64,000 nucleotides of DNA from Gammaproteobacteria bacterium (GCA_020846135.1 JADLEK010000044.1:62001-126000); one strand, 5' to 3'. Numbered from the stretch's first letter, positions 26,563-35,860 are shown. Made by a program: numbers and translations. The notes: generated from the sequence alone by a model not told the origin.

Positions 26563-27750
26563 ATGGCGGACACCCTTTACCACGCGCTGGTGCTGAATCT
26601 GCACCAGCCGCACGGCAATCTGGAACATCTGCTGGAACATAATGAATGGGAGGCTCGGGAGATCCTGTTTGCAATGGATCGGATTCCCCGAGCGCTGGCT
26701 GATTATCAGGACGTTGGCCGGGTGCATCTGGCGCTGTCCGGCACCCTGCTCGAAACTCTGATCAATGCCGATTTTCAAAGCCGGGCTTACGGAATGACTG
26801 ACTGTGGGGCATTGCTCTGGCAGTTACGCAATACCCAGGTCATTGATATGCTCGGTACGGCTTATTATCACCCGGTCATGCCGCTGATTCCGCCGGCGGA
26901 CTGGGAAGCACAGATGGATCGGTGGCGAGGCATTGCGCGCCGCCAGTTCTATCACAGCGATTTTCAGGGCTTCTGGCCACCGGAAATGGGCTTCTGCATG
27001 GAAATGATTCCGCTGTTGCGGCGCAGCGGTTACCGCTTTGTGCTGGTGGACTGCGAGCATGTCCAGCCGGTTACGCCAATGCGCTGGGAACAGTTGCGTT
27101 ATCAGCCGCATATCGCCCGCTTTGGCGGGGAAGAAATCATCGTTATTGTCCGCGACCGCGAACTGTCGAATGCGCAGGAATCCGGGATGGAATTTGCGTG
27201 GTTTGACCGGGAAGTGCGGGAGCGGACCAAGATCTGCAATTTTCCGGCGCTGGTGACGACCTGCAGCGACGGTCAAAACGGCGGCTGGTTCCGCAATGCT
27301 ACGCCGGGCAGCAATTTCTGGGATGTGTTCTACAAGCCGTTAATGGAACAGGCGCGGGGCGGTGGTCATGCGATCCAGCCGACCTTCATCAAGACTTATC
27401 TCGACCAGTTCGGGGCAACAGGCGAAGTCACGGTCGGGCCGGGAGCATGGAATACCGGCTGGCATAACGGCCACGATTTTGTGCAATGGTCCGGATCGGC
27501 GGCGCAGAAAGATGCCTTGACCCGGGTGGGCGAAGTCAGTCAGGCTGTGCATGGCTCGTTGCACAACGCCACCCATATCGGCTCGCGCAACCCGGAACTG
27601 CTGGGCTTACTGGAAGAAGCGCGCTGGCGGGTGCTGCGGGCTGAAACCAGTTGCCATTTCTTCTGGGGCGACGCTTGGGTGATGCGCTGCCACTCCGATC
27701 TGGATCAAGCCTGCGAGTGTCTGGATCGGGCTAACGCCTGTTTTAACTGA
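26563..27750 (+). CDS. glycoside hydrolase family 57 enzyme (second, shorter copy)
   Basis: 395 residues, starting after a strong AGGAGG site. HQP at residues 14-16 (LNLHQPHGN), nucleophile Glu141 in GFWPPEMGF and acid/base Asp236 in TTCSDGQNGGWF. It is about 90 residues shorter than the preceding GH57 and differs at the motifs (PPEMGF versus SPSEMAL), so the two probably have different specificities. The C-terminal helical SCHFFWGDAW resembles the SCYRYWGQGLW of its neighbour. Last gene of the glycogen operon; a hairpin terminator follows. Confidence 0.85.
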   Translation: MADTLYHALVLNLHQPHGNLEHLLEHNEWEAREILFAMDRIPRALADYQDVGRVHLALSGTLLETLINADFQSRAYGMTDCGALLWQLRNTQVIDMLGTAYYHPVMPLIPPADWEAQMDRWRGIARRQFYHSDFQGFWPPEMGFCMEMIPLLRRSGYRFVLVDCEHVQPVTPMRWEQLRYQPHIARFGGEEIIVIVRDRELSNAQESGMEFAWFDREVRERTKICNFPALVTTCSDGQNGGWFRNATPGSNFWDVFYKPLMEQARGGGHAIQPTFIKTYLDQFGATGEVTVGPGAWNTGWHNGHDFVQWSGSAAQKDALTRVGEVSQAVHGSLHNATHIGSRNPELLGLLEEARWRVLRAETSCHFFWGDAWVMRCHSDLDQACECLDRANACFN

Positions 27751-27760
27751 ATCCGCAATG

Positions 27761-27803
27761 CCCCTTATTCCAGCTCCTTTCCGGTTGCCGGAACAGGGGT
27801 TTT
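27761..27803 (+). terminator. probable rho-independent terminator after the glycogen operon
   Basis: CCCCT...TTCC pairs with GGAA...AGGGG across a loop, followed by TTTT at 27800-27803. It lies between the second GH57 stop and the convergent thioredoxin gene. Confidence 0.5.
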
Positions 27804-27812
27804 AGCGCCCGG

Positions 27813-28316
27813 CTAAAGCATCTCCTGAATGGTCTGACGCAGCTTCGGCATATCCAGCAAACCCAGCCGGTATTGCACGATCCGTCCGTCCGGTGAAATC
27901 AGCGCTGTGGTGGGCGTCAACTGGACCCGGTCAAATTCGTGGGCGATCCGTGATTGCACATCCAGGATCACCGGATAGGGAATCTGCCGCTGTTTCACCA
28001 TGGCCTGCACCTGTTCGGGTGGGTCGTAACTCATGGCGACCCCAATGATCTCCAGCCCTTTCGGATGCAAATCCCGGTAAAGCTCGGCTAGATGGGGCAT
28101 TTCTTCGATGCAGGACGGACAGGTGGTCGCCCAGAAGGTCACCAGCACCGGCTTGCCGCGCAACTGCTCCAGGGTCAGGGTGCGACCATCGAGGGTTTGT
28201 CCGACCAAAGGCGGCGCGGGACGTAGACCGGCAGGCATGAATAACCAGACGGCGGCAAAGGCCAGCACTGCAACTATAACAATGCCGGTGATGAGGGTTT
28301 CTTTGTTTAGGGTCAT
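27813..28316 (-). CDS. TlpA-like membrane-anchored thioredoxin-fold protein
   Basis: 167 residues: an N-terminal hydrophobic helix (about 9-28) that anchors it facing the periplasm, then a redoxin fold with active site WATTCPSC and a cis-Pro loop LTPTTALISPDG. Related proteins reduce cytochrome c apoproteins or other periplasmic disulfides. No cytochrome maturation genes are adjacent, so the partner is unknown. Confidence 0.87.
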   Translation of the reverse strand: MTLNKETLITGIVIVAVLAFAAVWLFMPAGLRPAPPLVGQTLDGRTLTLEQLRGKPVLVTFWATTCPSCIEEMPHLAELYRDLHPKGLEIIGVAMSYDPPEQVQAMVKQRQIPYPVILDVQSRIAHEFDRVQLTPTTALISPDGRIVQYRLGLLDMPKLRQTIQEML

Positions 28317-28478
28317 CTTTGGATCACGCTCCGGACGAAAATGATCAATCGCGGGTTACCGCCCGTCAGGGATGACCGGTAGCCCGCCGTTCTGTAAAAT
28401 GTCTCACATCATTATGTTGGGATGACTCCGCAGCCCGCCATCTGTTCATCGCCTGCTCTATTCAAAAAAGGGATTGTC

Positions 28479-29627
28479 ATGCAGCCTGGCAACACGACCA
28501 AACCACTGACTGGACTCACCGTTATCGACTTTACTCACGTCCTGAGCGGCCCATTCTGCACCATGATGCTGGCTGATCATGGGGCGCGCGTGATCAAAAT
28601 TGAACCCCCGAACACAGGCGACGACAGCCGGGCCTTCGGACCATTCTACCCGGAAGGCGATTCCGTCTATTTTGATTTCGTCAATCGCGGCAAGCAAAGC
28701 ATCGCCCTTAATCTCAAGGATCCGGACGATCTGGCGCTGGCCCGGCGCATGATCGCCGGTGCGGACGTGGTAGTGGAGAATTTCCGCCCCGGAACCATGG
28801 CTAAACTAGGGCTGGATCCCCAGGAACTGCTCAATACGCACCCGCGCCTGATCGTCTGCTCGATCTCCGGCTTCGGACAAACCGGCCCCATGCGGTTGCA
28901 GCCGGCTTACGACACGGTGATCCAGGCGCTGAGCGGGATGATGAGCGTCACCGGTTTCCCGGAAGGTCTGCCGACCCGGGTGGGTACCTCCATCGCCGAT
29001 CTGTCCGCCGGCCTGTTTGCCTATGCGGCGATCACCACCGCGCTGACCGGACGCGACCGCACCGGCAAAGGCACGACTATCGACATGGCGATGCTGGACA
29101 GCCTGTTTGTGCTGCTGGAGCATGGCCTGATGGACTCCCTGGCCGAACACATCAACCCGCAGCGCCTTGGTAATCGGCATCCGTCAATCTCCCCCTTCGA
29201 CGTTTACCAGTGTCGGGATCGGATGCTCGCCATCTGCTGCGGCAACGATCATCTGTTCCAGCAGCTTTGTCAGGCGCTTGACCTGGGATCTGCCCACTCC
29301 GAACCCCGTTTCGCCTCCAATGATCTGCGGATGGCGCATCAGGCTGATCTGAAAGTTCTGCTGGAAGAGCGCCTCCAGCGCCAGGATGCGGCGGTCTGGG
29401 AGTCCCAGTTGGAAGCCGCCGGCATTCCGGTCGGACGGGTGCAAACAGTCGATGAAGCCAAGCAAATGGCGCAAATCCAGGTGCGCAATATGGTTGTAAC
29501 TCTGGGTGGCCGCGAAGTGCCGGGCAACCCGATCAAACTGGGCGGTTACGACTCCAGTTGCGCGGTGATGCTGCCGCCGACCCTGAACGCGGATAGCGAC
29601 AACCTCCGGCGGGAATTCAAGGCATGA
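28479..29627 (+). CDS. CoA transferase family III (CaiB/formyl-CoA transferase family)
   Basis: Moves CoA between carboxylic acids through a covalent aspartyl intermediate. 382 residues from ATG 28479, preceded by AAAAGGGA; the frame from 28422 is a poorer start. N-terminal [25 protein letters not shown] and catalytic Asp in [11 protein letters not shown] are family hallmarks. The acyl substrate cannot be told. argC overlaps its stop by 4 bp, so the pair is translationally coupled, a pairing without an obvious metabolic link. Confidence 0.9.
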   Translation: MQPGNTTKPLTGLTVIDFTHVLSGPFCTMMLADHGARVIKIEPPNTGDDSRAFGPFYPEGDSVYFDFVNRGKQSIALNLKDPDDLALARRMIAGADVVVENFRPGTMAKLGLDPQELLNTHPRLIVCSISGFGQTGPMRLQPAYDTVIQALSGMMSVTGFPEGLPTRVGTSIADLSAGLFAYAAITTALTGRDRTGKGTTIDMAMLDSLFVLLEHGLMDSLAEHINPQRLGNRHPSISPFDVYQCRDRMLAICCGNDHLFQQLCQALDLGSAHSEPRFASNDLRMAHQADLKVLLEERLQRQDAAVWESQLEAAGIPVGRVQTVDEAKQMAQIQVRNMVVTLGGREVPGNPIKLGGYDSSCAVMLPPTLNADSDNLRREFKA

Positions 29628-30655
29628 TCAAGGCAGGCATTGTCGGCGGGACCGGTTATACCGGAGTAGAACTGTTGCGCTTGCTGGCGGCCCATCCGGC
29701 AGCGGAATTGACGGTGATCACCTCGCGCGGCGAGAAGGGACTACCGGTTGCGCAGCTCTTTCCTAACCTGCGCAGGCGGGTGGATTTATGCTTTGTCGAG
29801 CCGGATGACGCCACGCTGAGTGGTTGCGATGTGGTGTTTTTCGCCACGCCCAACGGCACGGCGATGAAAAGTGCGCCGGCCTTGCTCAAAGCCGGGGTCA
29901 AGGTCATTGATCTGGCTGCCGATTTTCGCCTGAAAACGGCCAGCGAATGGGAGCAGTGGTACGGAATGCCGCATGCCTGTCCGGAGTTGCTGGCCGAAGC
30001 GGTGTACGGGCTACCGGAAGTCAACCGCGACGCGATCCGCAAGGCCCGGCTGATTGCCAATCCCGGTTGTTATCCGACCGCAGTACAGTTGGGATTCCTA
30101 CCCCTGCTGCAAGCCGGCGTGATTGATCCAGGTTCGCTGATCGCCGACGCCAAATCCGGGGTCAGTGGCGCCGGGCGCAAGGCTGAGGTCGGCATCCTGT
30201 TTAGCGAAGCCAGCGACAATTTCCGGGCCTACAACGTGTCGGCGCATCGCCATTTACCGGAGATTCGCCAAGGCCTGATCACCACCACTGGCCAGTCGGT
30301 CGAACTGGTGTTTACGCCACATCTGACGCCAATCATTCGCGGGATTCACGCGACACTGTACGCGACCCTGACTGATCCCGACGCTGATTTGCAGGTGATT
30401 TTCGAGCAGCGCTATGCCGATGAACCGTTCATAGACGTGCTGCCGCCCAAGTCTCATCCTGAAACCCGCAGCGTGCGCGGTTCAAACCAGTGCCGATTGG
30501 CCGTGCATCGCCCGCAGAACGGCAAGACCGTGGTCGTGCTGTCGGTGATTGATAATCTAGTCAAGGGCGCAGCAGGCCAGGCGGTGCAGAACATGAATCT
30601 GCTGTTCGGTCTACCGGAAACAACCGGACTGGAAGGCATTGGGCTGTTGCCGTAG
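29624..30655 (+). CDS. argC: N-acetyl-gamma-glutamyl-phosphate reductase
   Basis: Third step of arginine synthesis: NADPH reduction of N-acetylglutamyl phosphate. 343 residues. N-terminal [16 protein letters not shown] nucleotide-binding loop, catalytic Cys in [12 protein letters not shown] and C-terminal His in SAHRHLPEI. Begins at the ATGA overlap with the CoA transferase. Confidence 0.96.
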   Translation: MIKAGIVGGTGYTGVELLRLLAAHPAAELTVITSRGEKGLPVAQLFPNLRRRVDLCFVEPDDATLSGCDVVFFATPNGTAMKSAPALLKAGVKVIDLAADFRLKTASEWEQWYGMPHACPELLAEAVYGLPEVNRDAIRKARLIANPGCYPTAVQLGFLPLLQAGVIDPGSLIADAKSGVSGAGRKAEVGILFSEASDNFRAYNVSAHRHLPEIRQGLITTTGQSVELVFTPHLTPIIRGIHATLYATLTDPDADLQVIFEQRYADEPFIDVLPPKSHPETRSVRGSNQCRLAVHRPQNGKTVVVLSVIDNLVKGAAGQAVQNMNLLFGLPETTGLEGIGLLP

Positions 30656-30735
30656 CGTCGTTACTGATCTGTCCTGCCATGGAAAGCACAAAAAATCACG
30701 GATTCGGCGTCAGCCGTCTTTGGCCTTTTTAGCCT

Positions 30736-31848
30736 TTACCCTCTGTCCTGCAGCAGCGCCAAAGTCTCGACATGCCGGGTCTGTGGAAAAAAGTCGTAGG
30801 GAATGAGCGCGTTGACCGCATATCCGGCAGCGGTCAACGCCTGCAAATCCCGACCCAGGGTTCCGGCGCTGCAGGACAGATACGCCAGCCGGCTCGGTCG
30901 GAACTCATGTATCGCCCAGGCTAAAACCTCTGGCTCTAGGCCAGTGCGCGGCGGATTGACATACAGCAGCCGGGTTCCCGTCGCTGGCGTCCAAGCCCGT
31001 AATTGCGGAATCCGCTCAGCGCACTTGCCGCGCAAAATCGCCGCATCCGGGGCGTTCAATCCGGCGCATTCCACGGCTTCGCCGCCCAGTTCGACGCCCA
31101 TCACTCGCGCTCCGCGCCGGGTCCAGCGCTGTAACGTCGCGCCGATCCCGCAATAGAGATCGGCAATACTCTGCCCCGGATCGGGAATCAAAAACGCCTC
31201 CGCCGCATCCAGCACCTGCTGGTACAGGGCGGGAATCTGCTGCTGAAAAGCAGTCGGGCCATAGACCAGCCCCAAGCCATCCCGTGAGCGCGGTTGCCCC
31301 CACAACAAGGTCCAGCCATTCCGGGCAAACAATCGCCGCCCCGTTGCCGGATGCCGGTGCAGCCACAATCCTTTCAGTCCACTCGCCGCCAGTTCCGCTT
31401 GCAGCGCTCCGTTGAACCAGCCCGGATCAGGCAAGGCATGCGTTTTCAGAATCAGCGTCGCCTGCGCCCCGGACTGAACGAAAAAGGCCAGCGGAAAGTC
31501 GGGACCCGGCGGTAAAGTACGCATCAGCCAGCGGATGATCATCCGCACTGGTTCGGCGTGAACGGGGCAATCGGGAATCGGGATCAGTTCATCTCGTCGC
31601 CACAGACCCAACTGCCAACCCTCAATCTCGCGCCATTGGGCTGACAGGCAGACCTTGCGCCGATAGTTCCAGCGCGCAGCGTCGGTGACGGTCTGCATTG
31701 GCGTCAATTGCGCCGCCCAGGGAGTGAGCGCCCGGCGCAGCCAATCCAGTTTTTGCGCCTCACTGGCGGCAGCGCTTAACCTCCGGTGCGAACAACCCGG
31801 ACAGCGGGATTCGCAGCCGACAGGCAAGTTGATGACGGACTCATTCAT
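30736..31848 (-). CDS. TrmA/RlmC/RlmD-family RNA (uracil-5-)-methyltransferase
   Basis: SAM-dependent 5-methyluridine enzyme, 370 residues from ATG 31848 (MNESVINL). The N-terminal cysteine cluster GCESRCPGC suggests a [4Fe-4S] site as in RlmC/RlmD, and there is no TRAM domain. SAM motif LYCGIGATLQ, NPPRTGLEPEVL, and the catalytic Cys in YLSCSAGTLGRDL. RNA target (23S rRNA or tRNA) is not decided. A longer frame from a TTG at 31878 would overlap the divergent zinc-ribbon gene's start codon and is less likely. Confidence 0.85.
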   Translation of the reverse strand: MNESVINLPVGCESRCPGCSHRRLSAAASEAQKLDWLRRALTPWAAQLTPMQTVTDAARWNYRRKVCLSAQWREIEGWQLGLWRRDELIPIPDCPVHAEPVRMIIRWLMRTLPPGPDFPLAFFVQSGAQATLILKTHALPDPGWFNGALQAELAASGLKGLWLHRHPATGRRLFARNGWTLLWGQPRSRDGLGLVYGPTAFQQQIPALYQQVLDAAEAFLIPDPGQSIADLYCGIGATLQRWTRRGARVMGVELGGEAVECAGLNAPDAAILRGKCAERIPQLRAWTPATGTRLLYVNPPRTGLEPEVLAWAIHEFRPSRLAYLSCSAGTLGRDLQALTAAGYAVNALIPYDFFPQTRHVETLALLQDRG

Positions 31849-31877
31849 GGGGCAGGACGAAAGGAGGAGAAAACGCA

Positions 31878-32069
31878 ATGGTTAGCAGTTATCTGATTTG
31901 CGATCGGTGCGGTCAGTTTGGGCCGCCCGCCAGCTTTTTGAGTCAGGATGGCCTGCGGCTCTGTTATCAATGTTGGTATCAGGAACGGTGTGGCGAAATC
32001 CCGCCCGAGTCTGAACCGGAGCCTGAGCATGAAGCCGGAGATCCGATTTCGACGACGCAGCCTGACTGA
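31878..32069 (+). CDS. small zinc-ribbon-like protein
   Basis: 63 residues with two CxxC knuckles (LICDRCG at residues 7-13 and CYQCW about 20 residues later), then an acidic Glu/Pro tail. Start is very well supported by AAGGAGGAG seven bases before ATG 31878. It starts 30 bp from the divergent methyltransferase. No family assigned; a metal-binding or RNA-binding role is only a guess. Confidence 0.72.
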   Translation: MVSSYLICDRCGQFGPPASFLSQDGLRLCYQCWYQERCGEIPPESEPEPEHEAGDPISTTQPD

Positions 32070-32106
32070 ATCAGGCGAGAATTCTAATACCAATTCTCAG
32101 TAGGTT

Positions 32107-32138
32107 TTCGTCATACCCGCGAAAGCGGGTATGACGAA
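32107..32138. repeat. REP-like palindrome (TCATACCCGC-GAAA-GCGGGTATGA type)
   Basis: Perfect 14-base arms (32107-32120 and 32125-32138) around a GAAA tetraloop. Same family as the repeats at 55281-55356. Lies between the zinc-ribbon gene and the end of the EAL-HDOD gene, where it may also act as a terminator. Confidence 0.85.
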
Positions 32139-32179
32139 TAAAGACAAAATCTATCGGTAAACGGTATAACGGCAGACGG

Positions 32180-33406
32180 TCAATCCTGCAGAAGCTCATT
32201 GCTGGCGCGATAAGCCTCGGTCAGGGCGGTCATGTAGGCTTCGTTTACCTGCGCGGCGTCCAGACCGGACTCCTTGATGATTTCCCAATCACACTGTTCG
32301 TATGCCAGAGCGCAGGCCAGAATCCGGCCCAGCCCACCCTCTTGCCGCAGCAGCGCCGCATTGATTTCTTCTTCCAGGGGCAGCGCCGCCAGCACCTCCG
32401 GCATCGGTGCCTGCGCCACCAGATCCAGCACCGATAACAACCCCACCATGAACGTGGTGTCGCGCTGCTTGAGTCCCAGTTGCTCACCCAGCAACTCGCA
32501 CATTTTGGCGCGAATCAGCGCAATGGTCATCAGGTCGCTGCGGGCGCTTTCGACGTTGGACAGCGAGATCAGGGTTGCCCAGGAACGCATGGTGCGCAGC
32601 CCCAGCAGCGTCACCGCCCGCTGAATTGAATCCACCCGCCGGGGCAGGCTGAAGTAGGCGGAGTTGATGTAGCGCAGCAATTTATAACTGAGCGCGACAT
32701 CCTGGGCGATCAGCGCTTCGATCTTTTTTAGATCAACATCGGGCCGGTTCAAGGCGCTGACCAGTCGCATCACCGCCTGTTGGTTGGTCTGGATACCCTG
32801 GAATTTGAGCAGACGCGGCTGGGAAAAGTGGCGTCCCTGAAAATAGTTAAACCCCAGTTGTTGACATGTTTCGAGGATATGCTGGTCTTCAATACCGCTG
32901 GCGATGACCCCCAGTCCACGCTGCTGGAGTTGCGCCACCAGCAGGAGCATTTCCGGTTCCGGGAGGCTCGCAACATTCACCCGCACATAGGTGGCGGCAT
33001 CCAGCAGCGCCCGATAGGCGTCGTTGTCCTCATACTCGTCCAGTAGAAAGCAGTAGCCTTCCCGACGGAGGGCCTTGAGCGCCTCCAGCAGTGGTTCGTC
33101 AACCACAATATCGGCAACCACCTCGAACACCATGTGTGGCGCCGCCGCTATCAGTTGTTGCAGCGATCCCTGGATCAGCAGATCTCGGGCTACGCCCAAA
33201 AAAACCTTGCTATTGCCGACCAGCCGATCCAGCCCAATCTCGATCAGGGTGTTGAACAGCGCCCGGGTGTGCGCCAGTTCGATATCGAGCAACGGCGCAT
33301 CTTCCAGGGCATCGGCGCTCTCGGTCGGATGGTAGGAAAGCTGGTAGCCTTCCACATGCAAGGCCGAATCGTAAATGGGTTGACGGCCCAGGTAGATTTC
33401 CTTCAT
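32180..33406 (-). CDS. EAL-HDOD signalling protein
   Basis: 408 residues: EAL-like domain (about 1-200) followed by an HDOD domain (about 205-400, DVALSYKLLRYINSAYFSLPRRVDSIQRAVTLLG). The EAL signature is changed to EGYQL in MKEIYLGRQPIYD...VEGYQLSYH, and other metal residues look altered, so it probably does not hydrolyse c-di-GMP. YuxH/CdgJ-type proteins of this layout affect motility. Single gene, 28 bp downstream of the EamA transporter on the same strand. Confidence 0.9.
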   Translation of the reverse strand: MKEIYLGRQPIYDSALHVEGYQLSYHPTESADALEDAPLLDIELAHTRALFNTLIEIGLDRLVGNSKVFLGVARDLLIQGSLQQLIAAAPHMVFEVVADIVVDEPLLEALKALRREGYCFLLDEYEDNDAYRALLDAATYVRVNVASLPEPEMLLLVAQLQQRGLGVIASGIEDQHILETCQQLGFNYFQGRHFSQPRLLKFQGIQTNQQAVMRLVSALNRPDVDLKKIEALIAQDVALSYKLLRYINSAYFSLPRRVDSIQRAVTLLGLRTMRSWATLISLSNVESARSDLMTIALIRAKMCELLGEQLGLKQRDTTFMVGLLSVLDLVAQAPMPEVLAALPLEEEINAALLRQEGGLGRILACALAYEQCDWEIIKESGLDAAQVNEAYMTALTEAYRASNELLQD

Positions 33407-33434
33407 GGATGGGATGGAGTCTCCTCGCTTTGGA

Positions 33435-34400
33435 TTATGGACGGGTTGGAATAGTGGGTGTGGGCGGGCAAGACAACACGGGTGCGGGAACGACCGCCGG
33501 TTCCGTTGGAGAAGGCGCCGCTGCGCCGAGGCCCCATTGTGACCACAACATGCCGACGAACATCAAGCCACAGCCGGCTAATCCCCGTCCTGACAATTCT
33601 TCGTTCAGCCATAGCCAACCGGCCAATGCCGCAAATACGGTTTCCAGGCTGAGAATGATCGCGGCATGGCTCGGCGGCGCATCGCGCTGGGCAATGACTT
33701 GCAGGGTATAAGCGACCCCAACCGACAGTAAACCGCCGTAGAGAATCGGTAGCGCTGCATCTTGCAAGCCGGTCAGGGTGATCGACTCGGTCATCAGGGC
33801 GGTCGCCAGACTGAGTACCGCGCACACCACAAATTGCAGGCCGGCTAGCAGCACCGGTTCCACATGCCGCCCTGACAGCCAGCCAATCGCCAGCACATGC
33901 GCCGCCCAGAACAGCGCGCCGATCAGCACCAGCCCGTCGCCCTGGGCCAGGCTGAGATCATCGGTCATGGTCAGCAGGTAGAGTCCGATCACCGCGAAGG
34001 TAGCCCCGGCCCAGGTACTCCACGGCGTCCGGTGTCCCCATAGCAGTCCCAGAAATGGCACGATCACTACATACAGCCCGGTAATGAAGCCCGCCTTGCC
34101 GGCGGTGGTGTAGACGATGCCGACCTGTTGCAGCGAGGCGCCAGCGAACAGGATCAGGCCTGCCAGCAACCCGCCACCGATGATGGGCTTCCAACTCCCA
34201 ACGGAAACCAGCGGGACGGCTGGCCGGTTGAGCAGCAGCAACGGCAGCAACGCCAGCGCGCCCAGCATGAACCGGACGCCGTTGTAGGTGAAGGGACCGA
34301 CATGCTCCATGCCAACCCGCTGGGCGACAAAGGCAAAACCCCAGATCACCGCTGCCAGCGCCAGCAGTAGTTCCGCTTTTAGCGTTTTGGAATTGAACAT
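33435..34400 (-). CDS. EamA/DMT-superfamily transporter
   Basis: Ten predicted membrane helices in two EamA repeats over 321 residues (ELLLALAAVIWGFAFVAQRVG starts repeat 1; GLVLIGALFWAAHVLAIGW starts repeat 2). Such proteins export metabolites, often amino acids. The last 25 residues are Pro/Ala-rich and hydrophilic. Substrate unknown. Confidence 0.88.
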   Translation of the reverse strand: MFNSKTLKAELLLALAAVIWGFAFVAQRVGMEHVGPFTYNGVRFMLGALALLPLLLLNRPAVPLVSVGSWKPIIGGGLLAGLILFAGASLQQVGIVYTTAGKAGFITGLYVVIVPFLGLLWGHRTPWSTWAGATFAVIGLYLLTMTDDLSLAQGDGLVLIGALFWAAHVLAIGWLSGRHVEPVLLAGLQFVVCAVLSLATALMTESITLTGLQDAALPILYGGLLSVGVAYTLQVIAQRDAPPSHAAIILSLETVFAALAGWLWLNEELSGRGLAGCGLMFVGMLWSQWGLGAAAPSPTEPAVVPAPVLSCPPTPTIPTRP

Positions 34401-34523
34401 GGTTGGAGAACGTGATGAGGTTAAACAGACACCGACTTATGGAAATCCAGCCGAGCGAAAGGCAATAGACCGGGCGACAAGGTGCGCATCATAGCCAAAT
34501 TCGGGTGGAAACGCCGGTCCCGC

Positions 34524-34551
34524 TTGCCGAGCGGCGGAAAATCCTTATACT
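34524..34551 (+). promoter_or_regulatory. sigma70-type promoter of tRNA-Leu
   Basis: -35 TTGCCG (34524-34529), 16-base spacer, -10 TATACT (34546-34551), followed by a GC-rich discriminator as found at stringently controlled stable RNA promoters. The tRNA begins 18 bases after the -10 box. Confidence 0.65.
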
Positions 34552-34569
34552 TGCGCCTCTCCCTCCCTT

Positions 34570-34655
34570 GCCGGGGTGGCGGAATGGTAGACGCAGCGGA
34601 CTCAAAATCCGCCGGTAGTGATACCGTGAGAGTTCGAGTCTCTCTCCCGGCACCA
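34570..34655 (+). tRNA. tRNA-Leu(CAA)
   Basis: 86 bases including encoded CCA. Acceptor GCCGGGG pairs with TCCCGGC; anticodon stem-loop CGGA-CTCAAAA-TCCG gives CAA; the long variable arm (CGGTAGTGATACCGT region) is the class II feature of leucine tRNA; T-loop TTCGAGT. Its 3' 58 bases are the attachment site of the prophage. Confidence 0.95.
34598..34655 (+). repeat. attL: 58-bp direct repeat in the 3' half of tRNA-Leu
   Basis: Identical to 47558-47615. Extends from the anticodon stem (GGACTCAAAATCC) through the CCA. Flanking bases differ at both ends, which sets the repeat limits. The intact tRNA stays on the integrase side. Confidence 0.93.
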
Positions 34656-34665
34656 AATAAAACAA

Positions 34666-35724
34666 TCAGTTGTGACTTGCAACCCGCTCGCGGTGGTGTT
34701 CGGTGTGAGCGGATTGTGTCAAACGCTCCGTAGCCGCCCGCAGATTTTCCGGGGCCACATGCGCATAGCGCTCGGTCATCGTGACCGTTTTGTGGCCCAG
34801 CAAATCCCGGATTTCCGCCAGGCTCACCCCTTCCTGCACCAACCAACTGGCAAAAGTATGGCGCAGGTCGTGGATGTGAAAATCGGTGATCTCGGCTACC
34901 CGACACGCCGTTTTGAAACTCCCGCGCAAATCGGTCAAGCGCCGCCCATCGGGATGGACAAACACCCAGAGCGCTGCCGGACACTGCTCGGCCCGGAACC
35001 GGGCGCGACGGATCAATGCGGTATGCGCCGCTTCGTTCAGCGGGACGGTGCGCCGTTTGCCGGACTTGACCTGCCCGCTCTCCAGATACAGCAGATTCCG
35101 AATCAGATCGACCCGACTCCACTCCAGATGCAGCAACTCTCCCGAACGCAGCCCGGTATGTAGCGCCAGTTGGATAAAATCCGCCAGGTAGCCATACGGC
35201 TTGCCGGCTTCAATCAGGCGCTCGGCTTCCGCTCGGGTCAACCAGCGTAGCCGGCCCTCCGGTTCCGGCAGTTTGCGCCGGGCGAACGGGTTAGGCAGTT
35301 GCCAGTCCAGTTCCTTGTTACACCAGTTGACCGCGACGCTGGCCAGCGCCAGTTCCCGGTTGATGGTGCCATTGGCCCGGCCCGCCGCCAGCCGCGCCTG
35401 AATGAAACGCCGCACCAGGGGCGCGGTAATCGCCGCGATTTCGATGCCGCCAAAATGCGCCCGCAGGGTTTTGGCCCGCATTAAATCCACCCGCCGACTA
35501 CGTTTGGTCGGGGTCGCCTTCAGGTATTCCAGCATCACCTCGTCCCAACTGCGGGGCGGCGGCGTTCCCCACTGTTTGAGTTGATGAGCCTCAAGTTTCC
35601 ATTTGGCTTCGAGGGCGGCGGCTTCCTTGCGGTCGGCGGCGCCAGTAGAGCGTCTAATTCGTTCGCCGTTTGCGTCGGTGTACGCGACCCACCAATAGGG
35701 CGATTGAGGGCGTTGATAAGGCAT
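34666..35724 (-). CDS. int: prophage tyrosine integrase
   Basis: Site-specific recombinase, 352 residues. N-terminal SAM-like core-binding domain, then catalytic Arg in HTGLRSGELLHLEW, HxxR in HDLRHTFASWL, LGH in DLLGHKTVTMTERYAH and the nucleophile Tyr in ERYAHV. GGAGGAGG precedes ATG 35724. Its stop is 10 bp from attL, the standard position for tRNA-targeting integrases. Confidence 0.95.
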   Translation of the reverse strand: MPYQRPQSPYWWVAYTDANGERIRRSTGAADRKEAAALEAKWKLEAHQLKQWGTPPPRSWDEVMLEYLKATPTKRSRRVDLMRAKTLRAHFGGIEIAAITAPLVRRFIQARLAAGRANGTINRELALASVAVNWCNKELDWQLPNPFARRKLPEPEGRLRWLTRAEAERLIEAGKPYGYLADFIQLALHTGLRSGELLHLEWSRVDLIRNLLYLESGQVKSGKRRTVPLNEAAHTALIRRARFRAEQCPAALWVFVHPDGRRLTDLRGSFKTACRVAEITDFHIHDLRHTFASWLVQEGVSLAEIRDLLGHKTVTMTERYAHVAPENLRAATERLTQSAHTEHHRERVASHN

Positions 35725-35752
35725 GGTTCGTTCCTCCTCCGTTCCGCCCCTG

Positions 35753-35860
35753 CTGGCGGCGGGAAACGACCATTGCTGCGATGCGCTGCGCTATGCGCTG
35801 GACGGGGTGATTAAGCGCGGCGGTGATGGGCCGATTGGCCTGCGGGTGCCGGGATTATGA
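35753..35860 (+). pseudogene. C-terminal remnant of a phage terminase large subunit
   Basis: The frame reads ...AAGNDHCCDALRYALDGVI and ends in a TGA overlapping the next start (ATGA at 35857-35860). DHxxDALRYAL is the usual end of the TerL nuclease domain. Only about 35 residues remain; upstream sequence is the integrase promoter region. This marks a deletion that removed terminase, and no portal gene follows. Confidence 0.6.
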
